Below are positions 9,472 to 18,320 of a DNA stretch of 52,344 bases, piece by piece; position 1 is the stretch's first letter; every line of letters begins with the position of its first letter. The notes under the pieces are model-generated. The model was not told the origin of the DNA. It did not search any database and saw nothing but the letters and a program-made list of their open reading frames with translations. The translations under genes were made by a program, and so were the position numbers. Source of the stretch: Clostridium tyrobutyricum DSM 2637 = ATCC 25755 = JCM 11008 (GTDB lineage Bacteria > Bacillota > Clostridia > Clostridiales > Clostridiaceae). The DNA lies in the NCBI RefSeq assembly GCF_000359585.1, contig NZ_APMH01000026.1, positions 1-52,344 of the forward strand, written 5' to 3'.

Positions 9472-9547
9472 TGTATAAAAGTATTAGCTTGTAAACCTCG
9501 GTTTTTTGGCAGCGTGAATGAGTAATTGGGTAGGAGGATTATGATTT

Positions 9548-10669
9548 ATGTATAAACTGAATAAAAAAATGGGATCTATAGATTTTATGATGTTTTCAAC
9601 TATAATGCTGCTTATAGCCATAGGTGTTGTTATGGTATATAGTGCAAGTTCATATATGGCTTTTTATGATAAAAACTTGCATGACAGTACCTATTATCTT
9701 AAAAGACAGGGGTTGTGGGCTATAATTGGAACAATATTTATGTTTGCAGCTATAAAATTTGATTACCATAAGTTGAAAAAATATACTAAATTGTTTATGG
9801 TTGTTTCAGTAGTACTTCTGCTTATAGTTTTTGCTTTTTCAGCTACAAAGGGTGCTCAAAGATGGATAAAGCTTGGATCTGTAGGATTTCAGCCTTCTGA
9901 AATAGCAAAATATATAGTTGTACTGTATATGGCAAAAAGTATAGAAACCAAGGGTGGCAGGAAAATAGGAAGTTTTTTGTATGGCGTTTTCCCATATCTT
10001 CTAGTTTCAGGATTTTATGCTGGGCTGGTATTGGCAGAAAAAAATCTTAGTATAGCTGCAGTAATCATGATAGTTACACTTATAGTATTATATGCATCAG
10101 GGGCTAGGACTGTTCATATGATAGGTATAGTACTTTTTGTAGCATTGGGAGGAGTTGCAGGTATAATTTTAGAGCCATACAGAATGGCTAGATTCACAAG
10201 TTTCTTGAATCCTTGGGCAGATCCAAAAGGAAAGGGATACCAGATAATTCAATCTCTTTTAGCACTTGGTTCAGGAGGAATATGGGGAGTAGGCCTTGGA
10301 AAGTCAAGACAAAAATGCTATTATATCCCTGAACCTCACAATGATTTTATATTTTCCATAATAGGAGAAGAACTTGGCCTTATAGGATGCATAATAATTA
10401 TTATTCTCTTTATAGTATTCATATGGAGAGGAATTGTAACTGCTATAAAAGCAAGTGATACTTATGGTACTATTCTGGCAACGGGAATAACTGCTGTAAT
10501 AGCAGTTCAGGCAATAATAAATATTGCTGTTGTAACTGGTTCCATGCCAGTAACAGGAGTTCCACTTCCATTTATAAGTTATGGAGGATCCTCATTATTA
10601 TTCAATATGCTGGCGATGGGTGTACTTCTCAATATATCACGGCAAAATAATCAGTATAATATAAAATAA
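9548..10669 (+). CDS. spoVE: SEDS-family peptidoglycan glycosyltransferase (SpoVE/FtsW)
   Basis: Polytopic membrane protein that polymerises lipid II into glycan strands together with a class B PBP, here the protein encoded at 3244. The 373 residues contain about ten transmembrane helices. Family signatures are VYSASSY near residue 27, LGSVGFQPSEIAKY near 115, the large extracellular loop FLNPWADPKGKGYQIIQSLLALGSGG, HNDFIFSIIGEELG and GVPLPFISYGGSSL. The ATG at 9548 follows TAGGAGG. SpoVE and FtsW cannot be told apart reliably by sequence; the symbol follows its pairing with spoVD. A strong hairpin follows the gene. Confidence 0.92.
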   Translation: MYKLNKKMGSIDFMMFSTIMLLIAIGVVMVYSASSYMAFYDKNLHDSTYYLKRQGLWAIIGTIFMFAAIKFDYHKLKKYTKLFMVVSVVLLLIVFAFSATKGAQRWIKLGSVGFQPSEIAKYIVVLYMAKSIETKGGRKIGSFLYGVFPYLLVSGFYAGLVLAEKNLSIAAVIMIVTLIVLYASGARTVHMIGIVLFVALGGVAGIILEPYRMARFTSFLNPWADPKGKGYQIIQSLLALGSGGIWGVGLGKSRQKCYYIPEPHNDFIFSIIGEELGLIGCIIIIILFIVFIWRGIVTAIKASDTYGTILATGITAVIAVQAIINIAVVTGSMPVTGVPLPFISYGGSSLLFNMLAMGVLLNISRQNNQYNIK

Positions 10670-10684
10670 AAACTTTATTTATTG

Positions 10685-10724
10685 AAATGCAGTACTGTAA
10701 TAAAATACAGTACTGCATTTTATT
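10685..10724 (+). terminator. Hairpin terminator after spoVE
   Basis: A perfect 15-bp stem (AAATGCAGTACTGTA at 10685-10699 and its complement at 10706-10720, 6-nt loop) ends in TTTTATT. The T-run is short, so termination may be partial. It divides the precursor genes from ftsQ and later genes. Confidence 0.7.
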
Positions 10725-10826
10725 GGTTGGAAATTAATAAAAAATTAATGAGAATTTTAATGAAATTAATCAAATTAAGTGTTAATATATATGATGTAAG
10801 CTAGATTATTGTGAGTTGGTGTGAAT

Positions 10827-11603
10827 ATGAATGATACTTTAATTAATAAAACTAAAAATGAACTTATTTTGAAGAGAAGAAGAAAAAAAAGAATAAAAAA
10901 CAGTATATTATTATTTATATTTCTTCTAGCAGTACTTTTTGTACTTTCTATAAAACTTCCATATTTTAATATTAAATACATAAAAGTTTATGGAAATAAA
11001 AGCATAGATGTAAATGAGATTAAGTCGCTTTCAAAAATAAATATGGGGAATAATATATTTTACATAAATATAAATAAATCAGAAAAAAACATATTGAGAA
11101 ATCCATATATAGGAAGTGTCAAGATAACTAGAAAATTGCCATCTCAGATAAATATAAATGTAGCAGAGAGAAATGCTATTTTTTATATAAAAATGGATAA
11201 TACATTTTATATAGTGGATAAATCCGGTATATTACTTCAGAAAAGAAGTAATATAGATAATATGAATCTTGTTCAATTAAATGGAATAAACCTAACAAGT
11301 TCTAAAATTGGAGAGATCATAAAAACCAGGGACAATAGAAAAATTGATGGAATAAAAAATATAGGCTCATTAATTGAAGAAAGTAATGTAATGTTTGGTA
11401 TTGATACGTTGGATGTTTCTAATTCATTAGATATAAAAGCTTATAAAAAAGATATGTGTATAAAACTTGGAAGTGCTGATGATATGAAAAACAAGCTAAA
11501 TAAAGCACTAAATATAATAGAACAAGAAAAATTGAGTGCTGCCAAAGGATATGTGGATGTAAGATTCGATGGTAATCCTGTATTTTATATATATAATAAC
11601 TAG
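10827..11603 (+). CDS. ftsQ: FtsQ/DivIB-type cell division protein
   Basis: Bitopic divisome protein that scaffolds FtsL and DivIC. It has a strongly basic cytoplasmic N-terminus (LKRRRKKRIKNS), one transmembrane segment at about residues 26-45, then a POTRA domain beginning FNIKYIKVYGNKSIDVNEI and containing NPYIGSVKITRKLPSQININVAER. The FtsQ beta-domain follows to about residue 258. I use ATG 10827; GTG 10821 is too close to the GGTG that probably serves as ribosome site. POTRA pattern and gene position make the assignment firm, although overall sequence is divergent as usual for FtsQ. Confidence 0.9.
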   Translation: MNDTLINKTKNELILKRRRKKRIKNSILLFIFLLAVLFVLSIKLPYFNIKYIKVYGNKSIDVNEIKSLSKINMGNNIFYININKSEKNILRNPYIGSVKITRKLPSQININVAERNAIFYIKMDNTFYIVDKSGILLQKRSNIDNMNLVQLNGINLTSSKIGEIIKTRDNRKIDGIKNIGSLIEESNVMFGIDTLDVSNSLDIKAYKKDMCIKLGSADDMKNKLNKALNIIEQEKLSAAKGYVDVRFDGNPVFYIYNN

Positions 11604-11615
11604 GAGGATAGATTT

Positions 11616-12341
11616 ATGCATAGATTTAGGGCACAGTTAAGTGTTGCTTTGGTATGCGGCATATTGGGATTTATGGTTGCATACCAATTTAAAGTTCTTA
11701 TGAATCAGGAAAGCACTTTAAATTTGACTACAAATAATAACAATACAGATATTACAGTTGAAATAGAACAATATAAAAAAGAAAAAGAACAACTTGAAAA
11801 AAAAGTAGATGATTTACAAAGTAAAGTCAAAACCTATGAAGATGCAGCTGCCAATAAGAGCACGGCTACAAAAAATCTTGTAGATGAACTGGACAATTCT
11901 AGAATGTTAACGGGAGATGTAGATGTCAAGGGACAGGGTATAGTCATATATATTAATCCTAATAATAAAATGTTTGGCAGCAATTTAACTGGTACGTCAG
12001 ATACTATAACAGATAAAAATCTAGTTTACATAGTAAATGAATTGAGATTTGCAGGAGCTGAAGCAATATCTATAAATGATATGAGAATTGTATCAGAAAC
12101 TGGTATTAGAACAGCTGGAAGTTATATATTGATAAATGATGAAAAAATATCACCTTCAAGCAGGATAGTTATTCAGGCCATTGGCGATAAAAATTTACTG
12201 TATGGTGATATGAGCTTTCCAGAAGTCTTTGCAGATTTTAAGGATATAGCTGATATTAAATATGAAAAGTCAGATAATATATCTATAAAAAAATATAATA
12301 AAACATATAAATTTGAATATGCTAAGCCAGTTAAAGATTAG
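11616..12341 (+). CDS. DUF881 family membrane protein (YlxW/YlxX-like), first copy
   Basis: Protein of unknown function common next to ftsQ and sbp in Firmicutes. It has an N-terminal membrane segment (about residues 7-27), a coiled coil (EIEQYKKEKEQLEKKVDDLQSKVK, about 51-74) and then the extracytoplasmic DUF881 domain with KGQGIVIYINPN, LVYIVNELRFAGAEAISIND and YILINDEKISPSSRIVIQAIGD. The ATG follows AGGAGGATAG. It is 12 bp after ftsQ. A paralogue lies two genes downstream, on the other side of sbp. A role in division or envelope is inferred from position only. Confidence 0.9.
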   Translation: MHRFRAQLSVALVCGILGFMVAYQFKVLMNQESTLNLTTNNNNTDITVEIEQYKKEKEQLEKKVDDLQSKVKTYEDAAANKSTATKNLVDELDNSRMLTGDVDVKGQGIVIYINPNNKMFGSNLTGTSDTITDKNLVYIVNELRFAGAEAISINDMRIVSETGIRTAGSYILINDEKISPSSRIVIQAIGDKNLLYGDMSFPEVFADFKDIADIKYEKSDNISIKKYNKTYKFEYAKPVKD

Positions 12342-12362
12342 TTCAGGGGGTGATGATAAAAT

Positions 12363-12707
12363 ATGATAGGTTTTATAGGTCTTATATTGGGAATAATAGT
12401 AGGTGTTGTTTGGAATGTAAATATTCCAGATAAATTTTCACCTTATATGTCTGTGGCAATTTTAGCATGCTTGGATTCGGTATTTGGAGCTATGAGAGCC
12501 AATCTATCTAAAAATTTCAAATTAGATATATTTATCTCAGGCTTTTTTGGAAATTCAGTTCTGGCAGTGGCACTGGCATATCTAGGAGATAAATTGGGAG
12601 TACCTATATATCTTGCGGCAGTTATAGTATTTGGAGGAAGAATATTTGATAATTTTGCAATAGTAAGGCGATTATTACTTGAAAAAGCAAAATCTCATAG
12701 AAGATGA
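12363..12707 (+). CDS. sbp: Small basic protein Sbp (DUF1290)
   Basis: Hydrophobic 114-residue protein with about three to four transmembrane helices, starting MIGFIGLILGIIVGVVW, with the conserved PYMSVAILACLDSVFGAMRA and the basic tail VRRLLLEKAKSHRR. The same small protein lies between the ylxW/ylxX genes and ftsA in B. subtilis. Its biochemical role is unknown. The ATG is preceded by GGGGGTGATG. It is flanked on both sides by DUF881 genes. Confidence 0.92.
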   Translation: MIGFIGLILGIIVGVVWNVNIPDKFSPYMSVAILACLDSVFGAMRANLSKNFKLDIFISGFFGNSVLAVALAYLGDKLGVPIYLAAVIVFGGRIFDNFAIVRRLLLEKAKSHRR

Positions 12708-12717
12708 GGTGTATTAT

Positions 12718-13449
12718 ATGAAGAGCAGTGAAGCCAATATATTTCTTTTTATAGCAGCTCTAATAATTGGAATACTGTTGTCAATGAATATAAGTATATC
12801 TAAAGGAAATGTTTTAAAAAACAAGAAAGTATTTTTGAGTACAGCCCAATATCAGGATGCCTATAATCTTAGAAATAAGCTTAGAAGTGAAATACTTGGT
12901 GAAATGGAAAAATATAATGAGTACTCCAATAAACTAAAAAAATACGAGAATGATGATAAAAATCAAGTGCAGGTAAAAAATAGTATAAGCCAGGAATTAC
13001 AGCAGGATAAAATAATACTTGGTAAAACTGCTTTAGAGGGACAGGGAATAAAGTTGGAAATAAACGATGGACCTACAAATGACGGTATGGATGCATTCCA
13101 ATATCAGATGAGAATTGTTCATAATACTGATATTATCCAAGTTATAAATGATTTAAAAAATTCTGGTGCAGAAGCTATTTCAATAAACGGACACAGAATA
13201 ATAGATAGATCTGAAATCTATTGCAGTGGACCATTTTTAAGGGTAAATGGAATCAAAATATCATCACCTTTTTTAATATATGCCATAGGTAATAAAGAGG
13301 TTATTAATAGCTATATGATGTCTAATGAGAACTATTTGAAATTAATGATCATGAGAAAGATAGTTGTAAATATAAATGAAATGGATAAAGTATATATACC
13401 CGCTTATAATGGTGATTACAATTTAGAATTTATGAAAGAAGACAAATAA
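12718..13449 (+). CDS. DUF881 family membrane protein, second copy
   Basis: Paralogue of the gene at 11616. It has 243 residues from ATG 12718, chosen because GATGAGGTG lies upstream; the frame extends back into sbp without a ribosome site. A transmembrane segment occupies about residues 5-25, followed by a coiled coil and the DUF881 domain (LEGQGIKLEINDGP, IIQVINDLKNSGAEAISINGHRII, GIKISSPFLIYAIGN). It is the last gene of the dcw block here; ftsA/ftsZ and the sigE-sigG genes, which may follow in relatives, do not. Confidence 0.9.
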   Translation: MKSSEANIFLFIAALIIGILLSMNISISKGNVLKNKKVFLSTAQYQDAYNLRNKLRSEILGEMEKYNEYSNKLKKYENDDKNQVQVKNSISQELQQDKIILGKTALEGQGIKLEINDGPTNDGMDAFQYQMRIVHNTDIIQVINDLKNSGAEAISINGHRIIDRSEIYCSGPFLRVNGIKISSPFLIYAIGNKEVINSYMMSNENYLKLMIMRKIVVNINEMDKVYIPAYNGDYNLEFMKEDK

Positions 13450-13575
13450 TATTTGCAGCTATTTTTTAATTATTATTTATATAAAAAAATAATTAAAATT
13501 TGAAGGATTTTCAATATTAATGAAGAATATTATTAATAAGTATTTAAGCTTAATTGATAAAGGAGACGAGGAATA

Positions 13576-14247
13576 TTGTCAATTGAGGAAAATTTAAAAG
13601 AAATAAGAAAAAATGTAAAAGATGGTGTTACATTATTGGCTGTTTCCAAAACTAAGCCTATAGATAGTATAAAGCAGGTCTATGAGCTTGGAATAAGGGA
13701 TTTTGGAGAAAATAAGGTTCAGGAATTAATGGATAAAGAGCCCAATCTTCCAGATGACATAAGGTGGCATTTAATAGGTCACCTCCAGAGAAACAAAGTT
13801 AAATATATTGTAGGAAAAGTTTATTTAATTCATTCATTAGACAGTATAAGACTTCTTAAAGAGATAGAAAAACATTATAAGGCAAAAAATTTAATGGCAC
13901 AAGCTCTAATTCAAATAAATATTGGAAAAGAAGAGAGTAAAACAGGTGTTTATGTAGAACATCTACAAGAGTTGATAAATGCTTGTGAGGAATGTAAAAA
14001 TGTAAAAATTAAGGGGCTTATGTCAGTGATTCCAAAAGGAAACGAAGAGCAATGCAGATATTATTTTAAAAAGTTAAAAAATATATTCTGTGATTTGAGA
14101 GAAAAAAGTTTTAAAAATGTAAAGATGGATGTATTATCCATGGGGATGACCCATGACTATAAGATAGCCATTGAGGAAGGATCAAATTTAGTCAGAATTG
14201 GGGAAGGAATATTTGGTAAAAGAGATTATTCAATACATGTAAAATAA
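13576..14247 (+). CDS. yggS: YggS family PLP homeostasis protein
   Basis: Single-domain alanine-racemase-like TIM-barrel protein that binds pyridoxal 5'-phosphate and buffers its supply. It has no known catalytic activity. The 223-residue protein has the PLP lysine at about K25 in [39 protein letters not shown] and [27 protein letters not shown], which are all family signatures. The start is TTG 13576 with AAAGGAGACG upstream; no in-frame ATG lies near the family N-terminus. It begins the yggS-sepF-yggT-ylmH-divIVA run, also conserved in B. subtilis. Confidence 0.95.
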   Translation: MSIEENLKEIRKNVKDGVTLLAVSKTKPIDSIKQVYELGIRDFGENKVQELMDKEPNLPDDIRWHLIGHLQRNKVKYIVGKVYLIHSLDSIRLLKEIEKHYKAKNLMAQALIQINIGKEESKTGVYVEHLQELINACEECKNVKIKGLMSVIPKGNEEQCRYYFKKLKNIFCDLREKSFKNVKMDVLSMGMTHDYKIAIEEGSNLVRIGEGIFGKRDYSIHVK

Positions 14248-14275
14248 AAATATAATAAACGTAGGAGGTATTACT

Positions 14276-14734
14276 ATGGCGAGCAAGATGTTAAATAAGA
14301 TGATGGGTTTTTTAGGACTTGAAGATGACTTGGAAGATGAAGTTGAAGAATTTGAAGAAACAGATAATAAAAAAGCTGTAAATGATTTTGAAGAGGTGGA
14401 ACCTGTAATAAATTCAAAAAGGCAAAATAAAGTTGTAAGTATACATACAACTATTTCGGCTAAAATAAGAATAGTTAAACCAACTACTTATGAAGAAGCT
14501 GCCGATATATGTGATGAATTGAAAAATAGAAAGATTGTGGTTATAAATACTACAGGTTTGGAAAACAGGGTAGCTCAAAGACTTCTTGACTTTATGGGAG
14601 GATCAAGTTATTCTTTAGGTGGAAGTTTGGAAGAAATAGAAAAAGGTGTGTATATACTTTCACCGGCAAGTGTGGAAGTAAGTAATGATTTGAAAAATGA
14701 GCTTTCAGGCAAAGGTTTGTTTAATTGGAAGTAG
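14276..14734 (+). CDS. sepF: Cell division protein SepF
   Basis: Cytoplasmic, membrane-binding protein that tethers and bundles FtsZ. The N-terminal amphipathic helix ([13 protein letters not shown]) is the membrane anchor. An acidic linker follows, then the SepF/DUF552 domain from about residue 60 ([49 protein letters not shown]) and [10 protein letters not shown] at the end. The 152-residue length is usual. Start ATG has GGAGGT upstream. Confidence 0.95.
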   Translation: MASKMLNKMMGFLGLEDDLEDEVEEFEETDNKKAVNDFEEVEPVINSKRQNKVVSIHTTISAKIRIVKPTTYEEAADICDELKNRKIVVINTTGLENRVAQRLLDFMGGSSYSLGGSLEEIEKGVYILSPASVEVSNDLKNELSGKGLFNWK

Positions 14735-14752
14735 AATGTATTGGAGGAAAAA

Positions 14753-15019
14753 ATGATAACAAGTACTTTAGCAGTTGCACTATCATTACTTTTTAGATTT
14801 TTGGAAGGCGCTATATTTTTAGATGTAATATTATCATGGGTAATGCCAAGGGGAGGGAATTCTTTCGTGAATTTGCTCCATGTGTTTACTGAACCATTTA
14901 TGAGACCCGGAAGAAAACTACAACAAAAACTTATTCCAGGTCTTATGATAGATTTCTCACCTATAATTGCTTTTATTATTATAGATATAATAAGAGGAAT
15001 TGTATTTTCTATATTATAG
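14753..15019 (+). CDS. ylmG: YggT family membrane protein (YlmG)
   Basis: Small protein with two transmembrane segments, about 88 residues from ATG 14753, which has GGAGG 5 bp upstream; the TTG at 14741 precedes the ribosome site. Typical features are FLEGAIFLDVILSWVMPRGG, TEPFMRPGRKL and DFSPIIAFIIIDIIR. YggT proteins co-occur with sepF and divIVA and may affect chromosome or division organisation; the function is not established. Confidence 0.9.
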   Translation: MITSTLAVALSLLFRFLEGAIFLDVILSWVMPRGGNSFVNLLHVFTEPFMRPGRKLQQKLIPGLMIDFSPIIAFIIIDIIRGIVFSIL

Positions 15020-15025
15020 TTAAAT

Positions 15026-15802
15026 ATGGATAAGAATAGTTTTATAAAAAGAGTTGATTTTAATGACGAAAGTATTATATCTAATATATACAATAAAATA
15101 AAATTGGCAAAAAAAACAGGAATAGATGTTTATACCAATGAATTTTATACACCTAATATATGGAACAAGATTGAAAATATGCAAAGTGAACTTGGGATAA
15201 ACGTTTATAGTTATGGAATATTTGAAGATGCCGAGAGAAGAATGCTTTTGTTTTCTTTCTATGAAGATATTAAAAATTATCCATTGGATTTGCTGAGAAT
15301 ACAGTTGAATTCTAAATTTTCCAAACCCTGTCATAGAGATTTTTTAGGAGCACTTATGTCATTGGGTATTAAAAGGCAGAAATTTGGGGATCTAATATTA
15401 AAGAAAAATGAAGAATGCTATTTAGCTTGTTCTAGTGATATAAGTGAATATGTAACTTCAAATTTTACAAGTGTAGGTAAAGCAAATTGCAGTTTAGATA
15501 TTTTAGATTTGGGTATTTCTAAAATTCCAAACTATAATTTTAATACTCTATCCTTAAATGTTTCCTCCATGAGAATTGATTGTATAGTTAGTTCACTTTG
15601 TAATATATCCAGATCTAAAGGTGAAGCACTTGTAAAAAAAGGAAAAGTTCAGGTTGATTATTTCGAAACTTTGAGAAAAGATAAAATTATAGAAGATACT
15701 TCTACTGTAATAGTCCAAGGATATGGGAAGTTTAAACTTGCAGGAAAAATAGGAAATACAGGAAAAGGAAGAATTAAACTCCTTATAAAAAAATTTAGTT
15801 GA
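15026..15802 (+). CDS. ylmH: YlmH family RNA-binding protein with S4 domain
   Basis: RNA-binding protein of the sepF-divIVA run. The 258 residues contain an N-terminal YlmH domain with CHRDFLGALMSLGIKRQKFGDLI near residue 105, a central part, and a C-terminal S4 domain (MRIDCIVSSLCNISRSKGEALVKKGKVQVDYFE, about 181-213). Work on the B. subtilis homologue links YlmH to rescue of stalled 50S subunits. That would pair with RqcH, also in this window, as the same quality-control pathway. It begins 6 bp after yggT, probably translationally coupled. Confidence 0.93.
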   Translation: MDKNSFIKRVDFNDESIISNIYNKIKLAKKTGIDVYTNEFYTPNIWNKIENMQSELGINVYSYGIFEDAERRMLLFSFYEDIKNYPLDLLRIQLNSKFSKPCHRDFLGALMSLGIKRQKFGDLILKKNEECYLACSSDISEYVTSNFTSVGKANCSLDILDLGISKIPNYNFNTLSLNVSSMRIDCIVSSLCNISRSKGEALVKKGKVQVDYFETLRKDKIIEDTSTVIVQGYGKFKLAGKIGNTGKGRIKLLIKKFS

Positions 15803-15817
15803 TTTGAGGTGTTTGAA

Positions 15818-16432
15818 TTGGCAATAACAGCTGTAGATATAACTAATAAGGAATTTAAAAGAGTACTTAGAGGTTATAATATAGATGAAGTAGATGAATT
15901 TCTAGATCAAATAGCATCTGACTATGAAGCGTTGAATAGAGAGAATTCTAATTTAAAGGATAAGTTGCAATCAATACAGGAAAAGGTAGACCATTACAAT
16001 AAAATGGAAACTACTATACAAAATACTCTTCTTTTAGCTCAAAATGCTTCTGAGCAGGCAAAAGAAAATGCTAAAAAAGAGAGTGAACTTATAATAAAGA
16101 GTGCAAATGAAACTTCTAAAAGGATAATAGATAAGGCTCATAGTGATGTTCTTGCTATTAATAGTGAATATGACAAGGTTAAACAGGAATTTATTAAGTT
16201 TAGATCAAAATATAGAAATTTTATGGAATCACAACTGGAAATGTTTGATGACATGGAGAAAACATTTATAAAAAATTATAATATAGGCTGTGAAACCAAT
16301 GAGGTTTCTGATAGAAAATCAGATGATAAAAAATTAGTTGCAAAGGAAATTGAAAATATGCCAAAGCAAGAGGAGATATCTACTAATGATGATGAATTAG
16401 AGGAAATCAAAAATTTCTTTATAAAAGGGTAA
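15818..16432 (+). CDS. divIVA: DivIVA septum/pole protein
   Basis: Coiled-coil protein that recognises curved membrane at septa and poles. From TTG 15818 the protein is about 204 residues and begins MAITAVDITNKEFKRVLRGYNIDEVDEFLDQI, matching the DivIVA N-terminal lipid-binding domain. The upstream GTG 15809 is part of the GAGGTG ribosome site, so TTG 15818 is preferred. The rest is coiled coil to about residue 150, followed by an acidic, low-complexity tail. A terminator follows directly. Confidence 0.95.
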   Translation: MAITAVDITNKEFKRVLRGYNIDEVDEFLDQIASDYEALNRENSNLKDKLQSIQEKVDHYNKMETTIQNTLLLAQNASEQAKENAKKESELIIKSANETSKRIIDKAHSDVLAINSEYDKVKQEFIKFRSKYRNFMESQLEMFDDMEKTFIKNYNIGCETNEVSDRKSDDKKLVAKEIENMPKQEEISTNDDELEEIKNFFIKG

Positions 16433-16438
16433 AAAATA

Positions 16439-16461
16439 CCACTCTTAGGAGTGGATTTTTT
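16439..16461 (+). terminator. Intrinsic terminator after divIVA
   Basis: Stem CCACTC/GAGTGG with loop TTAG, followed by ATTTTTTG. An A-run on the left makes it usable in both directions. It ends the yggS-divIVA unit. Confidence 0.85.
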
Positions 16462-16501
16462 GTTCAAGGTAGTTAAGTGAAAATTATAGGTGGTGAAAAT
16501 T

Positions 16502-17578
16502 GTGAGTGACATACTTGTAAGGTCAATAAATAGCAATTATAAAATATATATAAAGGACAATTTGGATACTTTATGTAATTTAGTTAAAGAAAAGTATGGT
16601 AAGAATAAAATTTTCCTAGTTACTGAAGACATTGTATACAATTTATATAAAAATACTATAATTAATTTACAAGAAAAAATTAACTGCAGTGTTTTTTATT
16701 TTAATCATGGGGAACAGAATAAAAGTATAGATACCGTATTAAAAATATATGATTTTCTTTTGAAAAATGATGCCAATAGAGATAGTATATTAATTGGATT
16801 AGGTGGAGGATTAGTTGGAGATATAGTAGGTTTTACAGCTTCAACTTATATGAGAGGAATTAAATTTGTAAATGTTCCTACAACCATGTTATCTCAAATA
16901 GATAGTTGCATTGGTGGAAAAGTTGGATATAATTATGATGGAATAAAGAATTTAATAGGTAATTTTTTTAATCCGGATTTAGTATACGTGTGTCCTCATT
17001 TCCTAAAAACCTTGGAGGACCATCAGTTCAAAGACGGATTAGGAGAACTAGTCAAATATGGAGTTATTGATTCTCAAGAGTTTTTCGACTACATAGATGG
17101 TAATTATTCCAAAATATTGCACAAGGATACACAATGTCTTTTGCATATAATAGAAAAATGTCTGGATATAAAGAAGAATGTAGTTGAAAAAGACTTTAGA
17201 GATACTGGACTTAGAAATATATTGAATTTTGGACATACAATAGGTCATGCAGTAGAAATATCTTCGAAATTCAGTATTTCTCATGGTGAAGCAGTAGGTC
17301 TTGGAACCTTGGCGGCACTAAAGATATCTGAGCATAAATTCAATATATCTGAAGATGTATATAAATCTGTAGAATATATATTAAAGAGATTTGGGCTTTC
17401 TACAAGATATAAGATTGAAGATTATTGTAAATTTTTAGATACTATTAAACATGACAAGAAAAATGATGAAAATATAAGATTTGTATTAATTGAAAAGTCT
17501 ATGGGAGATTACAAGATAAAAGTAGAAGTAACTGAAGCTGAAATTAAAAAAGCACTTGGTCAATCAATTGACAGTTAA
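16502..17578 (+). CDS. aroB: 3-dehydroquinate synthase AroB
   Basis: Converts DAHP to 3-dehydroquinate in the shikimate pathway, using NAD+ and a divalent metal. About 358 residues. Motifs present are GGGLVGDIVGFTASTYMRG (near 100), VPTTMLSQIDSCIGGKVG, KNLIGNFFNPDLV, GLGELVKYG, and the metal-binding ILNFGHTIGHAVE and SISHGEAVGLG. GTG 16502 is chosen because AGGTGGTG lies 6 bp upstream. No other aromatic-pathway gene is in the window; it sits between divIVA and mtnN, where ileS stands in B. subtilis. Confidence 0.95.
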   Translation: MSDILVRSINSNYKIYIKDNLDTLCNLVKEKYGKNKIFLVTEDIVYNLYKNTIINLQEKINCSVFYFNHGEQNKSIDTVLKIYDFLLKNDANRDSILIGLGGGLVGDIVGFTASTYMRGIKFVNVPTTMLSQIDSCIGGKVGYNYDGIKNLIGNFFNPDLVYVCPHFLKTLEDHQFKDGLGELVKYGVIDSQEFFDYIDGNYSKILHKDTQCLLHIIEKCLDIKKNVVEKDFRDTGLRNILNFGHTIGHAVEISSKFSISHGEAVGLGTLAALKISEHKFNISEDVYKSVEYILKRFGLSTRYKIEDYCKFLDTIKHDKKNDENIRFVLIEKSMGDYKIKVEVTEAEIKKALGQSIDS

Positions 17579-17599
17579 AAAAGAGAGGATGAATTATTT

Positions 17600-18292
17600 A
17601 TGGTAGTTGGAATAATTGGAGCTATGGATGAAGAATTGGAGATTTTATTGTCTAAAATGAATATTGAAAAAGTTTGTGAAAAGGCAAATATGAAATTTAA
17701 TATGGGAAAAATATATGATAAAGAAGTAGTTGTTGTAAGATGTGGTATAGGAAAGGTAAATGCTGCGGTATGTGCTCAAATACTTGTAGATGATTTTAAA
17801 GCTGATCTTGTAGTCAATGTAGGTATAGCAGGTGGCTTGGGAGAAAATGTATGCCCGGGTGATGTAGTTATTGCTGATAATCTAGTACAGCATGATATGG
17901 ATGCTACAGCATTTGGTGATAAATTGGGTCAGGTTCCAAGATTAAATACATATGATTTTAAATCCAGTAATACACTTGTAAAAAAGGCTAAAGATGCCTG
18001 CGACAGTGTATTGAAAGACAAAAACAGTTTTGTGGGAAGGATAGTTACAGGAGATCAATTTATATCAGGACCAGATAAATGTAAATGGCTTGTAGAGAAA
18101 TTTGAAGCATTGGCCTGTGAGATGGAAGGTGGAAGTATTGCACAAGTTTGTTATTTGAATTCTGTACCTTTTGTTGTGATAAGATCTATATCTGATAATG
18201 CCAATACAGGGGCACATATGGAATATGAAAAATTCGCACCTATTGCAATAAAAAATTCTACCAATATATTGGAATATTTTCTTAAACATTAG
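17600..18292 (+). CDS. mtnN: 5'-methylthioadenosine/S-adenosylhomocysteine nucleosidase
   Basis: Hydrolyses MTA and SAH to adenine plus the thio-ribose product, recycling SAM by-products. At 230 residues it is of standard length. It has GIIGAMDEELEILL with the catalytic acid at the N-terminus, NVGIAGGLGENVCPGDVVIAD, TGDQFISG, CEMEGGSIAQVC (near 174) and the catalytic aspartate in RSISDNAN (near 197). The ATG is preceded by AGAGAGGATG. It is 21 bp after aroB and likely cotranscribed. Confidence 0.96.
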   Translation: MVVGIIGAMDEELEILLSKMNIEKVCEKANMKFNMGKIYDKEVVVVRCGIGKVNAAVCAQILVDDFKADLVVNVGIAGGLGENVCPGDVVIADNLVQHDMDATAFGDKLGQVPRLNTYDFKSSNTLVKKAKDACDSVLKDKNSFVGRIVTGDQFISGPDKCKWLVEKFEALACEMEGGSIAQVCYLNSVPFVVIRSISDNANTGAHMEYEKFAPIAIKNSTNILEYFLKH

Positions 18293-18320
18293 TATATACT
18301 TTAATATTCAGGAGGTATAC

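Noticed and set aside
9472-9547. Gap between mraY and spoVE as a riboswitch or remnant of murD
   Set aside because: It is only 76 bp, with no stable stem and no Mur ligase motif in any frame.
13450-13575. AT-rich inverted repeat near 13460-13500 as a terminator
   Set aside because: The arms are only A and T (TTTTAATTATT and complement) with a long loop and no terminal T-run; not distinguishable from background.
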